64,000 bases of DNA from Gimesia aquarii (GCF_007748195.1 NZ_CP037920.1:3919800-3983799); one strand, 5' to 3'. Positions 28,645 through 38,636 are shown, counted from the stretch's first letter. Program-made: numbers and translations. Notes: a model not told the origin generated them from the letters alone.

Positions 28645-29991
28645 ATGCATCAGAAACCGAACATGAATCTATTTCAGACACCTCCCCAGACAATCACCGA
28701 CATTCAGGTCGCTATGAAAGCAGGGCAACTTTCTTGCCGTGAACTACTAGAAACCTGTTTCGAACAAATCAAACAAAAAGAACCACTCCTGCACGCCTGG
28801 GCCTATGTCGACGAGGAATCTGCGTTCCAGCAAGCTGAAATTCTTGACCAAGAATTGAAACAAGGCAAATGGAGAGGTCCATTGCATGGCATCCCCGTTG
28901 GTATCAAAGACATCATTGATATTAAAGGTATGCCTACCAAAGCCGGTTTTCCAGAACGCGAAGATTCCCCCGCTATTCGGGATGCGACAGTCGTCGAAAA
29001 CCTGCGAATCGAAGGCGCTATCTTTCCCGGTAAAACTGTGACGACACAACTAGCCTGTTTTGACCCGCCTCCCACACGAAACCCCTGGAATCAGGAGCAT
29101 ACTCCCGGTGGTTCTTCCAGCGGGTCAGCCGCTGCTGTCGCCGCAGGTATGTGTCTGGCAGCCGTCGGAACACAGACAGGCGGATCGATCATCAGACCTG
29201 CTTCGTTCTGTGGAGTTGCCGGCTTGAAGTCAACTTATGGTATGGTCGATCGCCAAGGTCTGATTCTACTTTCCGAGCATCTGGATCACATCGGCCCTAT
29301 CGCCCATACCGTAACAGACCTGGTGATGATGCTGGATGCGATGACGGATCAAGCGACATACCTTCCACTGTTAATTGAACCGGTCAAAGAGGCTCCACGG
29401 ATCGGCTGGCTCTCCGATTTCTTCGAAAGCAGAGCCGATGAAACAATGTGTCAGGCGATGACAACAACGAGACAGAAACTGGAAGCCGCTGGAGCGAGAG
29501 TCAAAAATGGTGAATTGCCCGCAGAGTTTGCATCGATTCTCGAAAACCATCTCAGTTTGATGCAATATGAAATGGCTCAGAATCTGGGAAAAGACTATGA
29601 GCAAGAGCCAGATGCTTACGGCACCGCCATCAGCCAGGTTCTGGACGCGGGTAGGGCAGTCACCGATGAAATGTATCAGACAAGCTTGAACTATCAAAAT
29701 CAGATTGCCCCTCAAATGAGAAAACTCTTTTCCAGATTCGAAATTTTAATCTCACCTGCTACTGTTGGGGCTGCGCCTGATATCTCAACGACGGGTGATC
29801 CGAGCCTGAACGCCCCCTGGAGTATGACCGGTTTTCCGACGATTTCCATTCCCGTCACTGTCACAGAACAAGGAATGCCGCTGGCGATTCAAATCACAGG
29901 ACACCCCGATAAATTTGACGATCTCCTACTCGCTGCTCAATGGTGCGAAGACATTTTGCGTCCTGGTTATTTGGAAAAAATCTCTCCATAA
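28645..29991 (+). CDS. Amidase (amidase-signature family)
   Basis: 448 residues from ATG 28645; ATG 28663 and an in-frame TTG at 28588 are alternatives and none has a clear ribosome site. The Ser-cisSer-Lys triad region is intact: Lys in GIPVGIKDIIDIKG, the Gly/Ser loop TPGGSSSGSAAAVAAG, and nucleophile Ser in GTQTGGSIIRPASFCGVAG. The family hydrolyses amides; GatA is the relative in tRNA-dependent amidation, but there are no gatB/gatC neighbours and the C-terminal half differs, so a catabolic amidase is more likely. The substrate is unknown. Confidence 0.85.
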   Translation: MHQKPNMNLFQTPPQTITDIQVAMKAGQLSCRELLETCFEQIKQKEPLLHAWAYVDEESAFQQAEILDQELKQGKWRGPLHGIPVGIKDIIDIKGMPTKAGFPEREDSPAIRDATVVENLRIEGAIFPGKTVTTQLACFDPPPTRNPWNQEHTPGGSSSGSAAAVAAGMCLAAVGTQTGGSIIRPASFCGVAGLKSTYGMVDRQGLILLSEHLDHIGPIAHTVTDLVMMLDAMTDQATYLPLLIEPVKEAPRIGWLSDFFESRADETMCQAMTTTRQKLEAAGARVKNGELPAEFASILENHLSLMQYEMAQNLGKDYEQEPDAYGTAISQVLDAGRAVTDEMYQTSLNYQNQIAPQMRKLFSRFEILISPATVGAAPDISTTGDPSLNAPWSMTGFPTISIPVTVTEQGMPLAIQITGHPDKFDDLLLAAQWCEDILRPGYLEKISP

Positions 29992-29993
29992 AA

Positions 29994-30029
29994 AAAGAGC
30001 ATTACCAATTCTCGCTGGTAATGCTCTTT
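29994..30029 (-). terminator. Rho-independent terminator between convergent genes
   Basis: Perfect 14-bp stem (AAAGAGCATTACCA with TGGTAATGCTCTTT), 8-base loop. On the minus strand it runs into seven T, so it ends the desaturase transcript; on the plus strand only three T follow, giving weaker action for the amidase. Confidence 0.85.
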
Positions 30030-30058
30030 GAATTAACATTTTCTAGACGTTATGTCAC

Positions 30059-31066
30059 TTACGACTTAACTACAATCCCGTTTTTTCCCGGTTCGGGATC
30101 GACTTCCGGTGTTGCATTTCGCTCAGGGATGCGATCGTTTACATCGTATGCCAGCCCCACAGCCCGCAAGAGCTTGATCGACCACCAGGTAATATCAAAT
30201 TCCCATTTACGGTGACCGGCGGGTGCAACAGAAGGATGAGCATGGTGATTGTTATGCCAGCCTTCGCCGTAAGCAACGATGGCAACCCACCAGAGATTTT
30301 TCGACTGATCTGTCGTTTCGTAATTGCGATAGCCCCACAGGTGTGTTGCAGAATTCACGAACCAGGTTGAGTTGTAGACAAATGCCATACGGGCACATAA
30401 GCCCCAGAGCAACATTGACCAGCCCATATAATTGCCCCCCATAGCATAGCCGATTCCGTACATCGCAAAACCAGAGGCAACCAACCAGAGAGGATACGTC
30501 TTTTCGAAGAACTGAATCATCGGGCGATCTTTAAAATCGGGAATATAGTGTTCCGCGAATTTGTCGTTGATTTCTTTACTACGATAGACGAACAACCACA
30601 GAATGTGAGACCACCAGGTTCCTTCAAAAGGGGAATGGGGATCACCGTCCTTGTCTGACTTTTGATGATGTAACCGGTGTGTGGCAGCCCATGTTAATGG
30701 GGAACCTTCACCCGACAACACTCCACACAGTAAAACAAAGAATTCTGCAGGTGCTTTCAACTTAAAGGATTTGTGTGACATATAGCGATGAAAGCCCAGA
30801 CAAATACCGATACTGGCTGTCGCCCAATGCAGTACCAGACAAGTGACGATTGCCTGCCACGAAATGAAAAAGAAGGCGGCGACGGCACCCACATGGATTC
30901 CAATCATCCACAACAGGACAACCCAATCCACATTACTCCATTTCAAATTTTCCTTGTGAAACTTGGCAAGAATCTGCTCACGTTCTTCACGTTTTTTTGA
31001 TTTCGTGATTTGCGGTGAAACAGCCGAGTCTTTTTCAACAGGTTCCTCCAGGGTGACACTCGACAT
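30059..31066 (-). CDS. Acyl-CoA/fatty acid delta-9-type desaturase
   Basis: 335 residues, membrane-bound, with the three His boxes of the family: HRYMSH (~110), HRLHHQKSDKDGDPHSP (~147) and HNNHHAHPS (~275), and four or so membrane segments. It would introduce a cis double bond into a saturated acyl chain using O2 and an electron donor. Such enzymes adjust membrane fluidity. It stands alone between two terminator-bounded units; the two-component genes lie upstream on the same strand with a ~200-base gap. Confidence 0.9.
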   Translation of the reverse strand: MSSVTLEEPVEKDSAVSPQITKSKKREEREQILAKFHKENLKWSNVDWVVLLWMIGIHVGAVAAFFFISWQAIVTCLVLHWATASIGICLGFHRYMSHKSFKLKAPAEFFVLLCGVLSGEGSPLTWAATHRLHHQKSDKDGDPHSPFEGTWWSHILWLFVYRSKEINDKFAEHYIPDFKDRPMIQFFEKTYPLWLVASGFAMYGIGYAMGGNYMGWSMLLWGLCARMAFVYNSTWFVNSATHLWGYRNYETTDQSKNLWWVAIVAYGEGWHNNHHAHPSVAPAGHRKWEFDITWWSIKLLRAVGLAYDVNDRIPERNATPEVDPEPGKNGIVVKS

Positions 31067-31275
31067 CGTGGCCTCGCTATTTGATTAGGTGCTTCAATGA
31101 TTCATATTCAGGGAATGAGCATTTTGCTCCTTCCCACATTTCAGCAGAATTCTATCAATGAGGTCGGAATCCGTTGTCTGGTAAGCGTCATAGAACTGTC
31201 AAAATTGTGTCAAAGTGAAAAATAGATTGAAAATTCAGAGGAACAACGCCCAGAAAACAACGTTTGTTCACAGTT

Positions 31276-32010
31276 TTACTCTGAAGATTCCTCTGGCATA
31301 AAGCGATAGCCAGCACCACGCACGGAAACAATATACACGGGTTCCGCGGGATTCGTCTCAACCAGCTTGCGTAATCGCAGAACAAAATTGTCAATCGTAC
31401 GTGTTGTGACATAAGCGGATTGCTCCCCCCAGACGTCTTCCAGGATTTGAGAGCGGGTGAGTACCATACCTTCATGTTCAATGAAATACTTAAGTAATCT
31501 CAATTCAAGATTTGTCAAGCTCTTGCGTTCCTCTCCGACTTCAATCTCAAACGACTCAAAATCGACGGTCACATTGCCAAAATGATACAGGGCCGGCAAC
31601 GTTTTTGACGTGTTTGTCACTGGCTGAATCAGGCTTTTTCGCTTTAACAAATTTTTGACCCGGCTGAGTAATTCGGGCAAAGCAAATGGCTTCGTCATAT
31701 ACTGATCGGTACCGCAGTCAAATGCATAGGCTTTGTCTTCGCTCAGTTCGCGTGCGCTGAGGACTAAAATGGGAACGACTTCATCAATTCTGCGAATCTC
31801 CTTGGCAATTTCGTAACCACTCATGCCAGGTAACATGAGATCCAGAATCACAAGATCAATGTTGTCTTGATCTGTTTCATAACACTCTCTGAAGTAATTG
31901 AGGGCAGTCGGGCCATCTTCTGCAGTGAGAACAGTATAACCTTCCTGTTCGAAGTTGAATTTCAATCCCTGCGAGAGTGCTTTTTCATCTTCAACAACCA
32001 ATAGTTTCAT
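31276..32010 (-). CDS. OmpR-family response regulator
   Basis: 244 residues. Receiver domain with acidic pocket (VVEDEKALSQG), phospho-acceptor Asp in IDLVILDLMLPG, Thr/Ser and Lys in the switch positions (MTKPFALPEL). The C-terminal winged helix has LTNLELRLLKYFIEHEG and ends GAGYRFMPE. It overlaps the sensor kinase gene upstream by 4 bases, so the two form an operon. The target genes are unknown; the closest same-strand gene downstream is the desaturase, ~200 bases away. Confidence 0.93.
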   Translation of the reverse strand: MKLLVVEDEKALSQGLKFNFEQEGYTVLTAEDGPTALNYFRECYETDQDNIDLVILDLMLPGMSGYEIAKEIRRIDEVVPILVLSARELSEDKAYAFDCGTDQYMTKPFALPELLSRVKNLLKRKSLIQPVTNTSKTLPALYHFGNVTVDFESFEIEVGEERKSLTNLELRLLKYFIEHEGMVLTRSQILEDVWGEQSAYVTTRTIDNFVLRLRKLVETNPAEPVYIVSVRGAGYRFMPEESSE

Positions 32011-33014
32011 GATTCCGCGCTCCCGGGTAAATCGATGGCAAACACACTCCCAGACTCATCCAGGCGATCATGCACTGTTACCTTTCCTCCCAATAAATGT
32101 ACTAAAGTTTTCACAATATACAGTCCCAGACCCGTACCTGTTTTCCGCCTCTCAAGTTCACTTTCGCCGCGGTAAAAGATTTTAAAGATATCTTTGCGAA
32201 TTTCAGGATCAACACCTTCCCCATTATCCATAATGCGGGTGATTACACGACCGCCTTTACTTAATCGAACTTGAACCAAAATCCGAGGCTGTGCACTACC
32301 ATATTTAATGGCGTTGTCGATCACATTGCGAAAGATCATTTCCAATAAAATACGTCGCGAGTGAATGACGGTGGGCTCAAAATCAAACTCAAAAATTTGA
32401 TCCACTTCCAAATGACGTCGGTTGCATTCCACGCGTGCACAATGCCTGATTAATGGTTCAAGTGCAATATCTTCCGGATCGGACTCCATGCCTAACGCAT
32501 CCAGGCGTTTGACTTCCAGCAACTGGGAGATTAAATGATCTAGTCGCTCCAGCTCGACTTTCATCGTCTCATAAAATTCGCCGCGTTTCTCCTCTGACAA
32601 CGAATGCAGTTGCAGCGTTTCCAGATAGAGTTTGAGAGAAGCAATGGGAGTTTTCAATTCATGGGTCACACTATCGATAAAATCAGACTGCCGCTGGTTC
32701 AGACGTACTTCTTTAATTGTCAGGATCAAATAGAAAGTTAATCCAACCAAAATCAATGCAAACACGACGGTACCGATCGTCAAAGCAGTCCACCAATAGA
32801 TTTGGGCGGCCAGCACGATCCAGAACACCATCAATGCGATGTTCAAAGACATCAATACCACACTCAGGGTAATCGGCAGTCGCAAACGACCACTGCGCAC
32901 CTTGCGCATCAGCTTCAAGGCCTTACCATTTCCAGAACGCACCTGCGTCTCAACAACAGAAGTTTCATCCTGCTGTCGATCATCAATTTGTTGATGTCCA
33001 GTGGATGACACCAT
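32007..33014 (-). CDS. Sensor histidine kinase
   Basis: 335 residues from ATG 33014, which has a good ribosome site (AGTAAGGAAAG); an in-frame TTG at 33053 is less likely. After a polar N-terminus come two close membrane segments (~45-105) with only a few residues between them, so there is almost no external sensing domain and no clear HAMP. The catalytic part has the H box (DSVTHELKTPIASLKL), N box (EMIFRNVIDNAIKYG), and G boxes (DNGEGVDPE, GTGLGLYIVK). Partner of the regulator downstream. The short loop suggests sensing within or near the membrane. Confidence 0.9.
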   Translation of the reverse strand: MVSSTGHQQIDDRQQDETSVVETQVRSGNGKALKLMRKVRSGRLRLPITLSVVLMSLNIALMVFWIVLAAQIYWWTALTIGTVVFALILVGLTFYLILTIKEVRLNQRQSDFIDSVTHELKTPIASLKLYLETLQLHSLSEEKRGEFYETMKVELERLDHLISQLLEVKRLDALGMESDPEDIALEPLIRHCARVECNRRHLEVDQIFEFDFEPTVIHSRRILLEMIFRNVIDNAIKYGSAQPRILVQVRLSKGGRVITRIMDNGEGVDPEIRKDIFKIFYRGESELERRKTGTGLGLYIVKTLVHLLGGKVTVHDRLDESGSVFAIDLPGSAES

Positions 33015-33419
33015 ACTTTCCTTACTCTGAGTTTTCGATTTTGCCACGATCAATCATGCGCCTTAGAGTATTGATTCGTTACTATGCAATGCATGCCCAC
33101 TTACAAACACACTTATCACACCAGCTTCGTTTGATACTTACCAGTATATCTAAAAATAATGATGGGGAGTATGAACAAAACAACAATTCCCTGGAACTTC
33201 AATACCTGTCTTTTATGAGAATCATGGCTGAAAACAAAATAATTGCAGCTCAACATTCAGATGCTTGCCAGCCAAAGAATTTTGTAATTTTTTGATGAAT
33301 CTCTTTTTCTCCAGGAATATTTCCACTTTTCGAAGCCTCTAAAAGAGTGCGGTTCAGCAACTGAATACAGTGGTTTATGAGTGCCTTCTCTCTGCAGTTC
33401 AGCGCATCAGGACTATCAA
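33015..33419. other. Intergenic, divergent promoter region
   Basis: About 400 bases between the kinase gene and the DUF2784 gene. An AT-rich stretch; a minus-strand frame at 33250-33435 is open but begins with TTG, lacks a ribosome site and overlaps the next gene, so I do not call it. Confidence 0.4.
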
Positions 33420-33854
33420 ATGGAATTCCTCGCAACAGAGTTACTGTACCGTATTGGTGCCGATCTAACTGTCGTAATTCATTTCTCTTTTGTAATGTTT
33501 GTTCTATTAGGACAAATACTGATTCTCATCGGTGCGCTGGCAGGATGGAAGTGGGTTCGTAATTTCAAATTCCGCATGATCCACCTTGTTTCCATCCTAT
33601 TCGTGGTGCTCGAGTCACTGGTGGGAGTGACTTGTCCTTTAACAACATTCGAAAAATGGCTGCGCGAACAGGCGGGTGAAGTCAGCTATCAAGGCGATTT
33701 TATTGCAGCCTGTGTTCATGAAGCCTTGTTCATGGAAGCACCTCCCTGGGTGTTTACACTCTGCTATAGCCTATTTGGTCTCTTTGTGTTGATCACGTTT
33801 TTTCTTGCTCCTCCTCAAAGAGCGAAAAAGCAAGAGGTCGCAAAAGAAACTTAA
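33420..33854 (+). CDS. DUF2784-type small membrane protein
   Basis: 144 residues from ATG 33420 (a GTG at 33381 is less likely). Four hydrophobic segments with conserved features of the family: DLTVVIHFSFVMFVLLGQ at the start, LVGVTCPLTTFEKWLRE in the middle and an HEALFMEAPPW loop near the third segment. Function is unknown. It faces the SDR gene but is separated from it by ~150 bases. Confidence 0.75.
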   Translation: MEFLATELLYRIGADLTVVIHFSFVMFVLLGQILILIGALAGWKWVRNFKFRMIHLVSILFVVLESLVGVTCPLTTFEKWLREQAGEVSYQGDFIAACVHEALFMEAPPWVFTLCYSLFGLFVLITFFLAPPQRAKKQEVAKET

Positions 33855-34011
33855 AAATCTCATCTCATTCAGTGATTCACGCTATTTTTAGCTAATTACC
33901 ACTATTTCAATTTTTCGCTCGATGTCGTAAACTCTGGAATATCACGAATATTGACTCACGACATCATCAAGAGTAACCACCTTAGTGAAAACAGAGCGAG
34001 AAATAGAAAAC

Positions 34012-34740
34012 ATGTCAGGACTAGAAAACAAAAATATCGTTGTTTCCGGTGGAGGCACTGGAATCGGGGCCGCCTGTGCTTTGAGTTTAGTCAAAGCAGG
34101 TGCCAATGTCATGATTGGTGGCAGACGTCTTGAGCCACTTGAAAAAACAGCTGCAGAAGCAGAAGGAAAAATCAAATGTCATGTGCTGGACGTTGCTGAC
34201 CGTGAGAGTGTCTCAATGTTCTTCGCGGCTGCAAATCAGCAGTTAGGCCAGATTGATATTCTCGTACATTGTGCAGGTATCAACTGTCGTGACCGTTCCA
34301 TGGAAGTCGTCTCACCTGAAGACTGGGACCGTTTAATGAACGTGAATGCGACTGGTGCCTTCAATTGTATGCAGGCTGTACTGCCCCAAATGCGAGAGCG
34401 CCAGGACGGCCTGATTATTAACATCTGTTCTGTGTCTGGAATTCGGGCTGGTCTGTTAGGGGGAGTTGCCTATAATGCCTCTAAATTCGCGATGACAGCG
34501 CTCGGTACGACGGTCGCTCAGGAAGAAAAAGACCGTGGAGTACGCATCTCCACAATCTATCCAGGTGAAGTGGAAACCCCGATTCTGGATGATCGACCTG
34601 TTCCCGTCAGTAAAGAACATCGCGCCAAAATATTACAACCGGAAGATGTTGCTGCTGCAGTGATGATGATTTGTCATCTTCCTCCACGTGCTCATATTCC
34701 TGATTTAACCATTAAACCCACAACAGCCGCTTTTGTTTGA
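34012..34740 (+). CDS. Short-chain dehydrogenase/reductase
   Basis: 242 residues from ATG 34012 (GTG 33985 in frame is less likely). Classical SDR layout: NAD(P)-binding GGGTGIGAA at ~12, NxAG variant (HCAGINC), catalytic Ser in ICSVSG and YNASK near residue 152. An Arg following strand beta2 (GGRRLEPLE) suggests NADP(H). The substrate is not evident. The hydrolase gene starts 39 bases downstream, so the two are probably cotranscribed. Confidence 0.9.
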   Translation: MSGLENKNIVVSGGGTGIGAACALSLVKAGANVMIGGRRLEPLEKTAAEAEGKIKCHVLDVADRESVSMFFAAANQQLGQIDILVHCAGINCRDRSMEVVSPEDWDRLMNVNATGAFNCMQAVLPQMRERQDGLIINICSVSGIRAGLLGGVAYNASKFAMTALGTTVAQEEKDRGVRISTIYPGEVETPILDDRPVPVSKEHRAKILQPEDVAAAVMMICHLPPRAHIPDLTIKPTTAAFV

Positions 34741-34779
34741 TCAGTCCCAGGTCGAGAGCGTTCTGCAGGACAGAACAGA

Positions 34780-35835
34780 ATGAAGAGTGATTTGGAATTT
34801 CCGCCATTTATTCCACACCGGTTTTATCGAAATCCGCATCTGCAAACGATTGTAGGGCAATTTCACTCGCGCATTAAAACCAGTTATCAGGCCGAGCAGC
34901 ACAGTTGCCGCTTGCCTGATAATGACCTGCTGATCCTGCACGACGATTGTCCCGGTAATTGGATGGTGGGAGATCGTGTTGTCATTTTACTACACGGTCT
35001 CTCGGGGTGTCACGGCAGCTCCTACATGATTCGCATGGCGCACAAACTCAATCAAAAGGGAGTGCGCGTTTTTCGGATGGATTTACGAGGTTGCGGGGCA
35101 GGGACCGGATTAGCAAAATCTCCCTATCATGCCGGCAGCTTCCTGGACTTGCAAGTTGCTCTTGAACGCATCGAGTCGTTGTGTCCTCGTTCCCCCATCG
35201 GTATCGCGGGCTTTTCACTTGGTGGTACAATCACCCTGAATTTTTTGGGTAGATACGCTACTTCTTCTGATTTAGTAGACCGCGCAGTGGTCCTCAATCC
35301 GCCAGTTCAACTATCCGAAAGCGTCAAGGTCTTCGGCAGACCCTTATTTGGACGCTACCAACGGCACTTCGTCAGTAATCTGATTAAACATGTCCGGAAA
35401 TCACATCTCTTTAAAGAACATACACATAAGATTTCCGGAGAGAATTACCCCAGGAGCATGCTCGCTTTTGACGATCAATTCACGGCACCGCTTGCCGGGT
35501 TTGAATCAGCAGAAGATTATTATTCACAATGCAGTCCTGCAGAAGTCCTGAAAGAGATCAGTGTCCCCACATTAATCATCTCAGCACAGGATGATCCTCT
35601 GGTTCCTGTCACAACTTATCAGGATGCATTGGAAAATTTGTCAGATCACGACAAAGTGACTCTGCACTTGACCAGACATGGTGGCCACCTGGGTTACATC
35701 TCCGGTCCTACATCGGACCCCGACCCGCGCTGGTCAGACTGGCGCATCATGGATTGGCTGCTCTGTGAATCACCTGAAAGCCTGGCAGGCCAAATTCGGG
35801 AGCGCTCTCGCCAACCGCTTGCACAGTCGGCCTGA
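34780..35835 (+). CDS. YheT-type alpha/beta hydrolase
   Basis: 351 residues. N-terminal FIPHRFYRNPHLQTIVGQF is the signature of the YheT/ABHD1-like family. Nucleophile elbow GIAGFSLGGTI (~Ser 145), oxyanion region LLHGLSGCHGSSY, acid in SAQDDPLVP, and His in RHGGHLGYI. It probably hydrolyses an ester or thioester. Follows the SDR gene by 39 bases and converges on the dehydrogenase-family gene. Confidence 0.88.
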   Translation: MKSDLEFPPFIPHRFYRNPHLQTIVGQFHSRIKTSYQAEQHSCRLPDNDLLILHDDCPGNWMVGDRVVILLHGLSGCHGSSYMIRMAHKLNQKGVRVFRMDLRGCGAGTGLAKSPYHAGSFLDLQVALERIESLCPRSPIGIAGFSLGGTITLNFLGRYATSSDLVDRAVVLNPPVQLSESVKVFGRPLFGRYQRHFVSNLIKHVRKSHLFKEHTHKISGENYPRSMLAFDDQFTAPLAGFESAEDYYSQCSPAEVLKEISVPTLIISAQDDPLVPVTTYQDALENLSDHDKVTLHLTRHGGHLGYISGPTSDPDPRWSDWRIMDWLLCESPESLAGQIRERSRQPLAQSA

Positions 35836-35862
35836 TTACAAGATGCGAAACAGGGCCGTATG

Positions 35863-37299
35863 CTAATGTGCGGCCGGTGCTTCATTCTGGAATGCACGTG
35901 CACGGTAGAGGAACTCGACGATATTTCCTTCATGCGGCTGTAACCAGTTCAGTGCATTTGTCTTGATTGGCCCGATGTTGAGCCGATCAATATGAGTCGC
36001 ATCGAGCAACTGCTGGGACCATTGCTGGTCTTCGGTAATCGCCGTGCATACTAACGTTGGCCCGATTTTCTTCAACATCTCTTTTTGATCGCATTGAACA
36101 ACCGATGCCATCGGAAACATGTACTCCGTATTTGCCAGGGTGGCATCCGTATTCGCACAATGCACAATCGTCGGTCTGAGGTAATCGCAACGTTCCAGCT
36201 CAATGAGCCGCTCGCCGTCCCGGTATTTCGCAGTCACCTCAGTCACACCCGGTTCACTTAAGCCGGTTTCAATTTGACCGTTCATTGCTTTGGCAGCACC
36301 AGTCATTGTGAAGGCAGCCAATGGTGCTTCAGGATCGGTCATCGATGTTGGTCCGGCTGGTCCGATGCGTTTTGCAATCGCATCGGCAATCGCTTCGCTA
36401 TGTCGTGATGCCCAAACGCTGGAGGCATTAATACAACTACGACCGCCGTTCTGGAAAATACTATCCACCATCAAGTCCAGATAGTCTTCCCAACGGTCGA
36501 CCACATCGTCACCCAACAGAATCTTACTGAAACCGGGACCATGTGCCTGGACGTTCGGATTTCCTTTATACTTATCAATGGTCTGCTGACCACCGAATAA
36601 CATCACCCGCTGGCATAGCTCAGTGACTGTCGATCCGACATCATGCGGTCCCGGATAAACGGAAATGCATTCACGGGGAATACCAGCCTGATAGAAGGCT
36701 TCGGTCATCCGATAGGGAGTCCAAGGCTCAGACGATCCCGGCTTAAGCACAAGTCCAACCTGCATCGGCAGAATTGGCATCCACAATGTATGCACCCCAG
36801 GGGAGTTTGAAGGCAATACGAGACCCAGAACTGGTGAATTCGCCTGATAACTCATCATCACGCCGCGTTCTTCTTTGCCGTATCCGCGAGTTAAAATATC
36901 CAGCGGCAAACCGCGTGTTAGGGAATCGAGAATCGATTCCATATTCTCCAGCACGAAGGCGATCTTTTTCATGTTCCCAGCACACATCCATTCTGGCATT
37001 CCAGTACTGGCAGATTGAATGCGGCAAAATTCTTCAGGTGTCTGCTTTCCATTCCCTAGAGGAAGCTCCGCTGTCATATAAAGATTGGCAGCGTTCTTGC
37101 AAATTTCGAGCAGTTTTGAGCAGGGAATTTCACGCAGCAAATCGCGGGCACGCTGTGCTTTTCGCATGTCCATTTTGACCAGACCCGCGTTGGCCTGATG
37201 GACTTTGGCCAAAGGTTCGCCCGTTTCAAAATGGACGACTTCCTGTTGATCAAAACTTTCGTAAGGTTTTCCCCAGCGAAGTACAGGTATTTCCAACAC
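35863..37299 (-). CDS. Aldehyde dehydrogenase-superfamily protein, probably acylating (acyl-CoA reductase type)
   Basis: 478 residues. Catalytic Cys lies in NGGRSCINASS (~285), the cofactor loop in VMLFGGQQTID, and the substrate tunnel in LVLPSNSPGVHTLW. In place of the ELGGK general-base motif it has HGPGFSKILLGD, so the base Glu is missing. That absence is characteristic of acylating enzymes that convert acyl-CoA (or acyl-enzyme) and aldehyde, such as EutE/AdhE-like and LuxC-like proteins. The neighbouring CoA-ligase/LuxE-like gene, upstream on the same strand with a ~150-base gap, fits an acid-to-aldehyde route. The substrate is unknown. Confidence 0.75.
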   Translation of the reverse strand: MLEIPVLRWGKPYESFDQQEVVHFETGEPLAKVHQANAGLVKMDMRKAQRARDLLREIPCSKLLEICKNAANLYMTAELPLGNGKQTPEEFCRIQSASTGMPEWMCAGNMKKIAFVLENMESILDSLTRGLPLDILTRGYGKEERGVMMSYQANSPVLGLVLPSNSPGVHTLWMPILPMQVGLVLKPGSSEPWTPYRMTEAFYQAGIPRECISVYPGPHDVGSTVTELCQRVMLFGGQQTIDKYKGNPNVQAHGPGFSKILLGDDVVDRWEDYLDLMVDSIFQNGGRSCINASSVWASRHSEAIADAIAKRIGPAGPTSMTDPEAPLAAFTMTGAAKAMNGQIETGLSEPGVTEVTAKYRDGERLIELERCDYLRPTIVHCANTDATLANTEYMFPMASVVQCDQKEMLKKIGPTLVCTAITEDQQWSQQLLDATHIDRLNIGPIKTNALNWLQPHEGNIVEFLYRARAFQNEAPAAH

Positions 37300-37451
37300 G
37301 ACGGCTTTCCTTTGTGAATAGAATGCGAGTCAAATGCGATCTCGCATTAAGGCAAATGATTCAAAACTTAATAGGGTCACTCGCAGACGAACCGCAATTT
37401 GACTGACAAGACAGACATCAGCAAATCAGATCGCCAATACATATGAGTTGA

Positions 37452-38636
37452 TTAGTAAACGCCTACAGTCGTTGACTGGGCAATCTTATGGTAAGGACGC
37501 ACGCCACTCACACCATCCCACGGATATTTCGCATGAGGTACTTCACGTTCGCCTTCATCTCGTTCCAGAAAGCCGGGGATAAACAATTCTTTGGTCATCG
37601 TGAACAGTTTCACGCGGCCTGTTTCACCGTAACCAACGACTTTTGTATGATCGTCAAAATCTACAACACGAATCACAGCTCGCGGCTGCGGTGCGTAGTA
37701 AGTAATTTTATAGTCATCAGCGGGATCAAAGGGACGACCGCAAGCCAGCCCCATTAATGTGTTTCCATAGGTCGGGGTAATGTAAACGTTTTCTCCCAGC
37801 AATTCTTCACGGGCGAAACGATACCATTGCTGCGTGAATTCGGTTCCACCGCAGAAGATACCTTTGATACCGGCTTCTTCAATGCTCGAACCTTCGTCCA
37901 TCAGCCGCATCGCCAGCGCTTCGAGTAGCTTCGGAGTGGTAAACATGCATTTTATGTCATGACCGGCTCCTAAAATCGCCATTGCCTGATCGATGACATG
38001 AGCGCTGTACTCTTTGACTTCATCAATCTTACCCTTCTTGATCAGCTTGACCACCCACCGCGGATCCAGATCGACACAAAATGAAATCCCATCGCGGTAT
38101 TGTGCGAGATGTTCGACAGCCAGTCGCAGACGGCGCGGACCAGAGGGACCGAGCATTAACCAGTTGGAGCCTTTAGGGAACGACTCATCGGGCAGGGTGT
38201 CGCTGAAATTTTCATAGTCAATGCGGAAATCGTCAATCACGACGCGCGACTTAGGAATTCCCGTGGTGCCACCGGTTTCAAAGACGTAGGTCGGTTTCCC
38301 GAGTAGTGCTTTCGGGATCCAACGGTCGACGGGTCCGCCCCGTAATTCATCGTCTTCAAACAAAGGAAACTTGTTTAAATCTTCGAAACAGTTTACATCG
38401 GTCAAAGGATCGAAATCAAACCCCTTGGCTTTTTCCAGCCAATAAGGGGAACCGGTTTCCGGACTGAAGTGCCACTGAACAGACTCACGAGTATGAGCAT
38501 CTAATGCTTCCTGATTCTGTTTTACCAATTCGTCGAGGTTGTTGTTGTCTGTCACTGCGGGAATTACTCCAAACAGGGAAGGAAAAGCGGCGGGGAACAC
38601 GACACGTTCACCAGGAAACGTGTACTCAGATTTCAT
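37452..38636 (-). CDS. AMP-forming acyl-activating enzyme, PaaK/LuxE-like
   Basis: 394 residues from ATG 38636 (an in-frame TTG at 38675 is less likely). The adenylate-forming phosphate loop is FETGGTTGIPKSRVV (~130); later motifs include GIFCGGTEFTQQW and TPTYGNTLMGLACG. The length and the absence of a large C-terminal lid resemble phenylacetate-CoA ligases and LuxE acyl-protein synthetases rather than full acyl-CoA synthetases. Role: activation of a carboxylate with ATP, probably handed to the downstream dehydrogenase-family protein. Confidence 0.7.
   Translation of the reverse strand: MKSEYTFPGERVVFPAAFPSLFGVIPAVTDNNNLDELVKQNQEALDAHTRESVQWHFSPETGSPYWLEKAKGFDFDPLTDVNCFEDLNKFPLFEDDELRGGPVDRWIPKALLGKPTYVFETGGTTGIPKSRVVIDDFRIDYENFSDTLPDESFPKGSNWLMLGPSGPRRLRLAVEHLAQYRDGISFCVDLDPRWVVKLIKKGKIDEVKEYSAHVIDQAMAILGAGHDIKCMFTTPKLLEALAMRLMDEGSSIEEAGIKGIFCGGTEFTQQWYRFAREELLGENVYITPTYGNTLMGLACGRPFDPADDYKITYYAPQPRAVIRVVDFDDHTKVVGYGETGRVKLFTMTKELFIPGFLERDEGEREVPHAKYPWDGVSGVRPYHKIAQSTTVGVY

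Noticed and set aside
33250-33435. Minus-strand frame of ~60 codons
   Set aside because: TTG start, no ribosome site, overlaps the start of the DUF2784 gene; no recognisable protein.
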